NCBI GenBank assembly: GCA_965153355.1
Contig: OZ231126.1
Span: 103,602,001 to 103,666,000 of the forward strand
Source of the DNA: Flaccisagitta enflata
Lineage: Eukaryota; Chaetognatha; Sagittoidea; Aphragmophora
Length of the DNA: 64,000 nt
Reading direction: 5' to 3'
Position numbers and translations under genes: made by a program. The notes under the pieces are model-generated. The model ran no database searches and had not been told where the DNA came from. It was given only the letters and a program-made list of their open reading frames with translations. Below, piece by piece: positions 22,139-30,796 of the stretch; the first letter of the stretch is position 1, and the number at the start of each line of letters is the position of its first letter.

Positions 22139-22711
22139 CAGTAGATGTTGTCTAGACTTGGAAATACGGGGGAATTCATTAAAGGAAGTCAAATGAAGTT
22201 AAGAGAGTGATATATGGAATATAAACTAATAAAAGGATGCTTTATTGCCTATGGGTGTTAGTTACCATGGAAACACATTTCCATGTATTCACGCTAAAGT
22301 ATCAATTTTTTGAGAAATTTTTTGAGGGAACATTGTTTAAGATAGAATTTGCTACAACTTTCCCACAGCATGTTCTGGAAGAATATTGCTGGTTTGGTGG
22401 TTGCTAAAGACCATCACAGGGCTGTCACACATAGTTACGCTCCCTAGCAACGGCTAAACAAGCAATGTTCTTACAGAATACACTGTGGGAAAGTTGTGGC
22501 AGATTTTATTCTAAACAATGTTCCGTAAAAAAATTCTCAAAATATTGATACATAAGCGTGTATACATGAAAATATGTTTCCATAGCAACCAACACCCATG
22601 GGCAAAAAAGCATCCTTTTATTAGTCTATATCCCATATATCAGTCTCTTGTGTAAATTTGTCTTCCTTTACTGAACTCCCCCGTATTTCCAAATCTAGAC
22701 GACAGCTACTG
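22139..22711. mobile_element. foldback MITE with ~270-bp arms (TA duplication)
   Basis: The ends CAGTAGATGTTGTCTAGACT and AGATTTGGAAATACGGGG pair with the right arm ending TCTAGACGACAGCTACTG. TA flanks both sides (22137-22138 and 22712-22713). Almost the entire 573 bp is palindromic, including GGATGCTTTATTGCC / AAAAAAGCATCCTTTT. It has no coding capacity. Its TA duplication places it with Tc1/mariner-type elements. Confidence 0.8.
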
Positions 22712-22968
22712 TACAGACCTGGGGTTGGTCTAAAATGACAGATTTTTTGAAAATCTTAAAAAATGGCTTAATTAAAAAAGTTAAACTAATTTTTTTATCT
22801 GTTTTATAAACAAATAAAGAGGTGCGTCTTTTTTTTTTATTCGCGTGGTACAAGATCTTAGGGACATTTTGAGAACTAAGGTTAGCCTGAGATTTGCAGA
22901 ATAAAAACTTCATTTTACAATTTAGGTTGCTACCATGCTAATTCTAAAAGAAAATGACCTTTCGCTCT

Positions 22969-23093
22969 AAACAAGGCCATTTACATTTCCGGCTGAAGTT
23001 TTGACGCGGTGCGGATGGGTGGGCAGGAGCGGATTAGCTAAAAACGCTCACATTTTGTTTTGGTTACCGACGGATGGACGGAAAGACCAACAC
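22969..23093 (-). mobile_element. family A element, left part, split by the BEL/Pao insertion
   Basis: Starts AACAAGGCCATTTACATTTCC and carries GGGTGGGCAGGAGCGG and a GACGGATGGACGG tract. It stops at GACCAACAC, where the LTR begins. The rest continues at 34524 with AGCAGGTTCTAGAGTTGCGA. Confidence 0.75.
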
Positions 23094-23502
23094 TGTTTTA
23101 CGAGTTCAGGCTTCCACTATATGCTACAAGCCCTACAGCCCTATCAGTAAGCCCCTAAATAGTCGAATAGCACGGCGGATTGAATACGCGTGAATATATT
23201 CCAATGAAAGTATCCAAGACAGATTCAAAACTGCAAATAAAGGATTAGAAACTAAATATCAAGCGCGGTTTACCAAAAGCAATCATACAATCAATCATAC
23301 TACGAAATCACAATCAATCAATCAATCATCCTTACTATACCTTATTCCGCGCTAGTGAAATATCCAAATATCATTTCAGTGAATTCGAAGCAGGAAATTC
23401 AGTCTATAAGAACGAGTGTTATCTAAGGTATCAGATAGTTCTAATGCGCATTTCTATGCTTTGTTTTCTTTTCCTCGTCTTTGCTAAACGACTCGTCGCA
23501 CA
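23094..23502 (-). repeat. BEL/Pao 3' LTR
   Basis: 409 bp. Its plus-strand ends are TGTTTTACGAG and CTCGTCGCACA. It matches 34110-34518 except for about three substitutions, near 23415, 23466 and 23475. Confidence 0.95.
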
Positions 23503-23511
23503 CCCCCCCCC
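23503..23511 (-). other. polypurine tract
   Basis: Nine G on the minus strand directly before the LTR start TGTGCG. This position is where plus-strand DNA synthesis starts in LTR elements. Confidence 0.6.
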
Positions 23512-24325
23512 GTCACTCCTCCTGGGGGAGGTGACGAAATCTTCCTGCAACATTCGTCATCCAGATCCATTCGTCACCCAAATCCAGTCTCACGTCACTC
23601 CAGAAACATTCGCCTGTCCACCTGACGCGGTTCGCCCGTATGAACACGCGCCGCTCTAGTATGACGTCACTAAAGCAAGCCCTAGTTGGGTATCGCCCGC
23701 CCGTATGGGACAGATACCATACCCGAGACTGATTGGGTATTGTCTTTATCCACTTAGATGATCTATCACGCGGTGATAGATAGCAATAGATTACCAATAG
23801 ATCTATCTCTAGAAGATAGATAATTTCAATCTATCAATGAATGATAGATTAATTTACCTCTTACTTGTCTATTCATGTATTCAGTTTGATAGAGACTGAT
23901 TGTCTTACACTGCAGTGAAACGAGTTAGTTTCCTATTCTGATTCCAATTATAAATCACGTGATTTCAAAGTTTGTTCTTTCTTTGTTAGCTAGGAATAGA
24001 TAGATCTCAATCATGTTTTATCTATAAAGAAAGAATGTTCGTTTGGGCACTTGTTTTAATGAATGAGAGCAAAACAAATTTCGTTGATCAGGTCATGAAT
24101 AAATCAAGTAAAACTGAGGAAAGCTTTTAAAGCTGCATAAAGTCCATTGGGATGCGAGTTTAAAACATGAAGCTAATTTCGTTAGTTGCTACTACTGTAA
24201 CTCTCAAAGCAACAACTGTAACATGACAAAACGTTAGAGAGTTTTCACTGAGAAGAGAATGTATCTGCCCAAATTAGGAACCATTTTGAAGGAAGGCAAG
24301 AAAAACGTCACCGACAGACGACTCC
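23512..24325 (-). other. 3' untranslated region of the BEL/Pao extra gene
   Basis: No open frame of note. It holds short palindromes (GATCTATCACGCGGTGATAGATAG near 23760, shortened core ATCACGCGGTGAT) and repeated GATAGAT words at 23750-23840. Confidence 0.5.
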
Positions 24326-26166
24326 TTAGTACACATCTTCGTGTCCGTCCACGTCGACGGCGGCGTAACGACGGCGCTGCGCGTAGTAATTCTCGTCCGA
24401 AAGAAACGATCTTCTATCGTCTTCTTCTTCTTCCTCGGCATTGTCTTTGTTATCGTCGTCATCGTCGTTGTCGTCGTCTTTGGTTTCATTGCCGACTTCA
24501 TCGTCGTCGTTGTCGTCGTTGTCGTTCTGCTTGTTCCAAGTCGGACAATCGGGATGAATGCAGACGGAGCCTGAACCGTCTGCCCCTTGGCATCCGATTC
24601 CGTCGGTCTGAGTGACGGCGTCGACCATCGGCACCGTAGCTTGAGCTTCGACGTCGACCATCTGCTTTGGCTTCGCCGCTGCTTCTGCACGGAATCGTTT
24701 GGGATGAGGAGGATGGGGAAAAAGTGAATCCTTTTGAGGATAGAGACCCGAAAGAGGGGAATTGTTCTCTTTCGCCTCAAGTGCTCTTTTTATCTGGGTC
24801 AATCTTTTGTGATTCTCTTTATTTCTTTTCTCTGATCTTTCGATGTCTTTTTCAAGACCTGCCATCTCGTGCTGCAATTCTTTCTTTACTGGATCATCTC
24901 TTTTGTTATCTTTCTTACCGGAGCTATGGAAAGAGTAAGAATTCAGACGAGAATCGTGGTTAGATTCTTGAGCTTTGTAGTGTTGAAATGGCGCGGAGGA
25001 AAGCTCCTTTGATTTTGCCACCGCCGCCGCCGTCGGTTTAGGCGCCGAAAACTTCCTCGTCGCCGGGATGCGGGGAGGATTCGGCGCTCTCATCGCCGCG
25101 GCCGAAGTTGAAGGTTGAGACTCCGGCGCGATTGCAGCTTTCTCAGTAGGATTCTTTGCTCTCACCGCCGCGGCCGCTTCTATCTTCTTTGCCGCCGGCG
25201 AATCCGGGTGAATCAACCACAATTTTGGTTGATTGGCCAACATTCGTTGCCTCTCTGGCCCCTTCTTGACGTAGTGGCAAGCGAGGTACTGTAAGTAGTA
25301 CAGGTCATATCCGGCCTTGAGGTGGAGATCTTTGTAGTACTCCTACAAAGATGGGAAAGAAAGAAATGATTAATTCTTTCCTTGTAAAGATGGGAAAGAA
25401 AAGATTCTTTCTCCTCTGGGATGAGACTGACGATTTTATCCAAATTCATTTCAAATTGTCTCGATATTTCGAGTTTCCTCCCAAGAACAACAAAAAAATT
25501 GGAAGGAAACAGCTTCATTCGAATTCAGGTTCAATCAAATCAGCGCGAGAGAGAGAGAGAGAGAGAAAGATAAATCAAGATTCAAATCTTTCTCACCATG
25601 GTCTTTTGGAAATTGGCCTTTTCCGCGGGATATCGGTAAGAGTCGGACTTGACACCAATATATCGCAGAAGGAAATCGATGTGGTGTCGTGGGACACCTT
25701 CCTTTTGGAGGTGCATCTCGTCGGTAATTGCATCGTTTCCTGGGATGGGAAACGATAGATTTGTAATTCACCTATCAAAGTTGTGAATAACTTTGATAAT
25801 TACTTTGACTTACAAGCCAAATTGCGGATGTCAAAATCAAATTCAAATGACTCACTCACCATCTGATGATGATCCACTGCTGATGGACATGGAGGATGCC
25901 GCTGCCATCAGACGTGGATGAACGTTGACTCTTCCAGAATTTGACGCTTTCACTGCCGCGGACGCTGGAGTAGGATTCTCGGCCGCCGCCGCAGGCGCCT
26001 TGTTCGCCGCCGGTTTCACCGAAACCTTGTGCGTCGCCGGAAAAGACTTTTTGTTGGTTACTCGATCGGTAACCTCGAGCATCGGCGCACTCGACTCATC
26101 TTCCAATTCCTCGTGGAGACTATCGGAGGAGACGGCGCCGCGCACGTCAAAATCTTCTTGAGACAT
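24326..26166 (-). CDS. three-exon accessory gene of the BEL/Pao element (~488 aa)
   Basis: Exons are 26166-25860, 25739-25597 and 25342-24326 (minus). Intron 1 (25859-25740, GTGAGT...CATCCCAG, phase 1) and intron 2 (25596-25343, GTGAGA...TTTGTAG, phase 0) leave one frame of 488 codons. Without splicing, exon 1 stops five bases into intron 1. Exon 1 is rich in Ala, Ser and acidic residues. Exon 2 plus the first 50 codons of exon 3 look globular and helical (residues about 104-200, e.g. HHIDFLLRYIGV, YYLQYLACHYV). Ala/Pro/Lys-rich linkers follow, then a basic-acidic coiled coil (about 300-343), a PKRFR cluster, and a strongly acidic Asp/Glu tail (about 423-460). No membrane segment is present, so this is not an envelope gene. 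A strong acceptor (CCCTTTCAG, 26242-26241) 74 nt before the ATG suggests a spliced subgenomic mRNA. The function is unknown; chromatin or RNA binding is a guess from composition. Confidence 0.6.
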
Positions 26167-26210
26167 GTTGGTTTTCAAGACAGTAAATGATAAGTAAATT
26201 TACTTCACAG

Positions 26211-26425
26211 TCAAAGACTTTGGGCTCTCAATAGGAAAGACTGAAAGGGAAATGATAGATTTGATGGAAACGCTATCGGGCAAAAACGCAATTCGCGTCA
26301 AAGCTGATTTGAAGGTCAAACTGAAATGGAAACTCAAGCCCATCACTATGGACAAGACTATCTGCAAATTTCCGTATCCTTACAATAAATCATTGGATCC
26401 GCGTGGTAAAAAGTACAAAGCTTAG
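26211..26425 (+). CDS. antisense exon or small ORF inside the BEL/Pao element
   Basis: On the plus strand, opposite to the element, a clean 70-codon frame follows a good acceptor (AAATTTACTTCACAG) and ends with TAG at 26423-26425. An internal ATG at 26252 would give 57 residues by itself. The peptide is Lys-rich (e.g. KADLKVKLKWKLKPITMDK, then CKFPYPYNKSLDPRGKKYKA) and looks like real protein, not repeat translation. Its upstream exons were not identified. It may be an antisense gene of the element, a captured host exon, or chance. Confidence 0.3.
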
Positions 26426-26581
26426 AACTTCATATTCAAAGAAAAATCGGTTTGAAAATTCATGCATTAAAATACATGCAATTACACAGTACTCTTCATA
26501 AAATTCTGCTTTTTTTAAATAGAAAGAGATATTTCTATTTTGTAGATTCATGTCCATTGAATCTATCCATGGAATCATCGC

Positions 26582-29500
26582 TCATGATTCTCTGTCAAGT
26601 TCCAACGGGATTAAATCCTTGACATGTCTTTGACATGTTTTCCCATCGGCAAACACAAGTTCAAACACATGTCCAGGTTGTGTATCAACAGATACACATT
26701 TCTCGATTCGGGCCTTTTTCCATCCACTTCGATGTTCAACGTCGTTAACGATCAAAACAATTTGACCCGGATAGAGAGGAGGAGACGATGTCTTCCACTT
26801 TTCCCGTCGAATGTTTGATGACAAATATTCTTTTTGCCATCTGAGACGGAATTCTTCCGTCAGCCTTCTCACATCTCGCCAGCTTCCCCGAAGGTGGTCA
26901 CCATCTGAAGGAATGGGAGGGAAAAGAGTGGTGCTGGAGTGAGTGATCTGGTAAGGATAAATGAAATTCGCGGGACACAAAGTCTCCATGTCGTTTATGT
27001 CATTGGATGCGTGTGTCAGTGGACGTGAGTTCAAGACTGCAGAAACAGTCGTGAGAGCTGTTTCAAAAGTGTCTAAGTCTAAATTGTCTTGTTCAAAAAG
27101 AAACTTCAAATGTTTCTTTGCGAGCCCAACACAACGTTCCCATACACCCCCATAATGTGATGCATAGGGAGGGGACCATTTCCATTCAATACCCTTGATG
27201 ATTAAAGAATCACTAATCTGATCATGATTCCACGCCTCAACAGCTTCTCTGATTTCTCTAGAGGCGCCCTTGAAGTTGGTACCATTGTCTGAGTACACAA
27301 CTTCAAGGCCAGGGAAGAGGTTATGAAATTTAACCAAACTGTTAATGACACAGTCACTTGACATGTCTTTCAAGGGTAGTAAATGGATAGCCCTCGTGGT
27401 TAAGCAAGTAAGGAGTAAAACCCACCTTTTGTGAGTTTTTCTACCACCGTGTTTGACACTATATGGGCCAAACGCATCAATTGCAGTCTGTCTGTAGGGT
27501 CTAATGTAGTTAACTCTTTCATGAGGTAACTCACCCATGCGCTGATGAGTCAGAGATTTTTCTTTGAGTTGACAATCGAGACAGCGACTGATGACTCTTC
27601 TGATTGTATTTCGACCTCCAATCAGAAAGAATTGGCTCCTGAGGGAAAAGAAAAGATGATTGATTCCACAGTGAGCAAGTAATTCATGTTTGAAACGAAT
27701 GAGAGAATCAATATTCTCGTCATTGTTGGGAATCACCAAAGGGTGCTTAAATTGATAAGACACAGATTCAGCATTACTTAATCTGCCCCCAGCCCTTAAA
27801 GCTAGATCTGAATCTAGAAAAGGGTTTACGCTTAGAAGACGCGACTTGCTTCTAAGCTCAGCATGAGAGTTAGGGTCCATTACACCTAACTTCATCAATG
27901 TAGTCATTTCATTGTCAAAATGTTTCCTTTGGATCGATTTGATCAGAAAATTCTCAGCCCTTTGATACTCAGGCAGAGTCAATAACAAACTCAGATCGGG
28001 TTTGTTCAGCATTTTACCAGACTTTTTCATTTTCAGAAATTCTGCAAATGAAGAAAAAACTTTAGCGGTTTTCGCGATTTTTCTCACCTTGTCTGGCCAA
28101 TCCTGAGTTCTTGAAACGGCTTCAAGAGCCCAGTTCGAAAAAGGTTCATTCATGACGCTTTTTCCAGTGATGACTTCGGCAGAGACATTCGCCAAAGTCG
28201 CCGCCAATTCGACATTGATTGGCGTTTTCAATGACGGATCCGGGTTTGGCCATTCGGATTTTGGGCGGCGCAGAAATTCTGGACCTGAGTGGAAGAAATT
28301 CCAGGAATCAAAGTCTGATTCTTTGGCTGTCAGTCCGTGACTACAGATGTCAGCACTATTCATCTTAGTTGGAATGTGTCGCCAGTCCAAGATGTCTGTC
28401 AAGTTTCTGATGAGTTTGAGTCGGAAATTCTCAAATGTCTTGAATTTCTTGTCTAAGTCTTTGATCCATGTCAACACAGTCAGGCTGTCCGTAAACATGT
28501 AGATGTTGTCGAAGCTTTCTCCGAATTCCCTCATGAGAAAGTCTTTAGCTATGGAAACTAATCTTGCGGCATTAAGTTCCAGTCTAGGCATGGAATCTCC
28601 ATGATCTTCCTGATTCTTTTTCTTCCCTTTGCTCATGGAAACAGGTACAACGTGTGCCTTTGAGTACACAAAGAAGACTTGGACATCCTGCTCATCCTCA
28701 TCATAACGTCTTATGTAGCCCACAAACCCGTAACCGTCGAAGCTTGCGTCACAAAGCAGGCATAGGTCTACGCGTTTCAGTTTGAGGTTGTCAGTGTTTG
28801 TCCAACGTTTGATACGAATACGGTCCAAATTGACCATACTGTCTTTCCATACATTGATCTCATCAATCAGATCTTCAGGCAAACGTTTGTCAAAATCCTC
28901 TTGAATTTCATTGGCAGTTTGAAAGAGCTGTCGTCCTTTCAAAACAAACGGACTTACAAGGCCAAAAGGATCAAACACACTTGCAGTCAGTCTAAGAAGT
29001 TCTCTCTTAGTTGTTACTGGTAATTTAGCCTTTTCAGTAACACGGATGAACAATTCATCAGTAGACTCATCATAACCCACACCAAGGACTTTTGTCGATT
29101 CAGTTTCCTTACCTGAAAGTGGTGGTTTGATGAATTCTTTCGTCTCCTGACGAAAGTCTGATGGCTTGGTGCCTTTTCCTGGGTCATCTTGATCAGTTTC
29201 TGGTTCATGGAATTCAGATATTGAATCGTCCTCCGATTCAGTCACCTGAGAAGCGGGAAGAGAAAGAGAAGAGTCCGAGGGGTCATCAATCAATACCTCA
29301 GGGTGAGACGATGACCACTTGGTCAAAGTGAAGCCCCCTTCAGCCAGGGCAGCTGTAAGGCGGATTCTCATGTTCCTTGCAATTTCTACAGAAGGAAAAC
29401 TCGACAAGTAGTCGTCAACATAAAATTGCCAGACAATCTGCCAAAATATGTCTTCTCCATACTTTTCACGAATGCGTTCTGCGTGATAGCGCAACGTGAA

Positions 29501-30790
29501 ATTAGCAACTGGAGGAGAGCTTGATGCACCAAAAATGTGCACCAAGCTTTCTATTTCGTCTATGTCTTTCATAGATTCATCTCGAAAGAACAAAAATCGA
29601 AAAGCAGCTACATCTTCGTCGGCAACAAGAATCATGTGAAAAAAATTCTTGATGTCAGCAGACATGGCTACTTTGTGTCGTCTGAATCTCAGAAGCACAC
29701 CAACCAAGTTATTCAACATATCTGGGCCAGTGCACAAATGTTCATTCAGATATGTGCCTCCAACTTTGGAGGCCGCGTCCTGACAAATCCTGAATTTTCC
29801 AGGTTTGTCGGGACGCGTTACAACATGAATGGGCATATACCACTTTGGCAGACCATCCAAATTGCGATCTAAGACTGGTCTTGCATGACCTTCACTCAAA
29901 GTTTCTCTGATCTGTTTGAAAGTACCCTCCTTGCGAGCAGGGTCTTTCATGAATTTGTATTTCTCTTTCATCAAACGAGCCATAGCGTTTGAGAAAGAGT
30001 CAATTTCATCAAAAGTCTTTGCGGCATTGTCACGCCCATGTTTCCACGGGACGCGCACTTTGTAATGCCCAGAGACTGGGTCTAGGTGAATTGATTCTTT
30101 CATCTGTTCAAGGCTAAAGTCGTCTCGAGCAGATGGATGAATCTGCTCATGTTCAAAGATTTCATGACCATATTGGGTGAAATCTGCTCTGAACATGTCA
30201 CGGATCTCCTGTTGGAGTGTCAAGCCTTGAGAGTCCAGCAGGTTAACTGAAGCCTCAATAGCAGAGTCTTCATCAGTATCGCCTGATGTAGGCCCTACTA
30301 GAGTCCAACCAAATTCTGTTTTCAGGGCAATAGGTTCGGTCCTTGACCCAAACCGAGTTTCGCCCCTACACCAAGTCCATATGAACTTGGCTGAGATGAT
30401 GACGCCTATCGTGGTATCATCAAGCTCCTCAACACGCACATCCTTCATGAAGGGATACTGCGTGATGATAGAATTTTTGGGTGGTCTATCTTTTTCAGTA
30501 GTCAAAATGTTCCCAACAAGGGCATTTTGAATATCGAGAGTGAAACTTTTGTCAAGTGGCAAAAGTTGGAAATTGGCAAAATCTCTGTTGCTGCGCTCAC
30601 AACTATCAAAGGTTGATAGTTTGCAAGGAAGCTCCTGAGTTTCAGCACCAATCAAGTCAACTAAATCTGTTAGAATTGCTGATGACGTGGCAGCAGAATC
30701 TAACATGGCATATGTGAGCCGCTCCGATTCGCCAGATTTGACTATGCAAGGGACAATCGGGCGAATCGCTCCCGGGCCCCCATATGCCAT
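26582..30790 (-). CDS. pol: BEL/Pao Pol polyprotein (1402 aa)
   Basis: All expected domains are present and open. The aspartic protease has LDSAAT at residues 30-35 in place of the usual DSG/DTG. The reverse transcriptase spans about 230-500, with the first Asp at 379 (SADI) and YVDD at 457-460. A charged, low-complexity insert lies at about 515-565. RNase H follows with D681, E738 and D768. The integrase has an H-H-C-C zinc site (H1035 or H1040, H1045, C1070, C1073) and the catalytic triad D1105, D1168, E1218. A C-terminal DUF5641-like domain (about 1320-1400) with PGQIVLIV closes it. The product makes DNA from the genomic RNA and inserts it. The frame is the same as gag, separated by one TGA (30799-30797) and two codons before the ATG, so it may be made by readthrough or by reinitiation. 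Confidence 0.95.
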   Translation of the reverse strand: MAYGGPGAIRPIVPCIVKSGESERLTYAMLDSAATSSAILTDLVDLIGAETQELPCKLSTFDSCERSNRDFANFQLLPLDKSFTLDIQNALVGNILTTEKDRPPKNSIITQYPFMKDVRVEELDDTTIGVIISAKFIWTWCRGETRFGSRTEPIALKTEFGWTLVGPTSGDTDEDSAIEASVNLLDSQGLTLQQEIRDMFRADFTQYGHEIFEHEQIHPSARDDFSLEQMKESIHLDPVSGHYKVRVPWKHGRDNAAKTFDEIDSFSNAMARLMKEKYKFMKDPARKEGTFKQIRETLSEGHARPVLDRNLDGLPKWYMPIHVVTRPDKPGKFRICQDAASKVGGTYLNEHLCTGPDMLNNLVGVLLRFRRHKVAMSADIKNFFHMILVADEDVAAFRFLFFRDESMKDIDEIESLVHIFGASSSPPVANFTLRYHAERIREKYGEDIFWQIVWQFYVDDYLSSFPSVEIARNMRIRLTAALAEGGFTLTKWSSSHPEVLIDDPSDSSLSLPASQVTESEDDSISEFHEPETDQDDPGKGTKPSDFRQETKEFIKPPLSGKETESTKVLGVGYDESTDELFIRVTEKAKLPVTTKRELLRLTASVFDPFGLVSPFVLKGRQLFQTANEIQEDFDKRLPEDLIDEINVWKDSMVNLDRIRIKRWTNTDNLKLKRVDLCLLCDASFDGYGFVGYIRRYDEDEQDVQVFFVYSKAHVVPVSMSKGKKKNQEDHGDSMPRLELNAARLVSIAKDFLMREFGESFDNIYMFTDSLTVLTWIKDLDKKFKTFENFRLKLIRNLTDILDWRHIPTKMNSADICSHGLTAKESDFDSWNFFHSGPEFLRRPKSEWPNPDPSLKTPINVELAATLANVSAEVITGKSVMNEPFSNWALEAVSRTQDWPDKVRKIAKTAKVFSSFAEFLKMKKSGKMLNKPDLSLLLTLPEYQRAENFLIKSIQRKHFDNEMTTLMKLGVMDPNSHAELRSKSRLLSVNPFLDSDLALRAGGRLSNAESVSYQFKHPLVIPNNDENIDSLIRFKHELLAHCGINHLFFSLRSQFFLIGGRNTIRRVISRCLDCQLKEKSLTHQRMGELPHERVNYIRPYRQTAIDAFGPYSVKHGGRKTHKRWVLLLTCLTTRAIHLLPLKDMSSDCVINSLVKFHNLFPGLEVVYSDNGTNFKGASREIREAVEAWNHDQISDSLIIKGIEWKWSPPYASHYGGVWERCVGLAKKHLKFLFEQDNLDLDTFETALTTVSAVLNSRPLTHASNDINDMETLCPANFIYPYQITHSSTTLFPPIPSDGDHLRGSWRDVRRLTEEFRLRWQKEYLSSNIRREKWKTSSPPLYPGQIVLIVNDVEHRSGWKKARIEKCVSVDTQPGHVFELVFADGKTCQRHVKDLIPLELDRES

Positions 30791-30796
30791 TGCAAG

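Noticed and set aside
24341-24615. Plus-strand frames opposite the accessory gene (Val/Phe-rich)
   Set aside because: They mirror the Asp/Glu-rich tail and Ala-rich linkers on the other strand and have no independent signals.
25351-25758. 135-codon plus-strand frame across exons and introns of the accessory gene
   Set aside because: It runs across both strands' splice sites and includes a GA microsatellite; a shadow frame is more likely.
24326-26166. Calling the accessory gene an envelope gene
   Set aside because: The predicted protein has no signal peptide, membrane helix or cysteine-rich outer domain.
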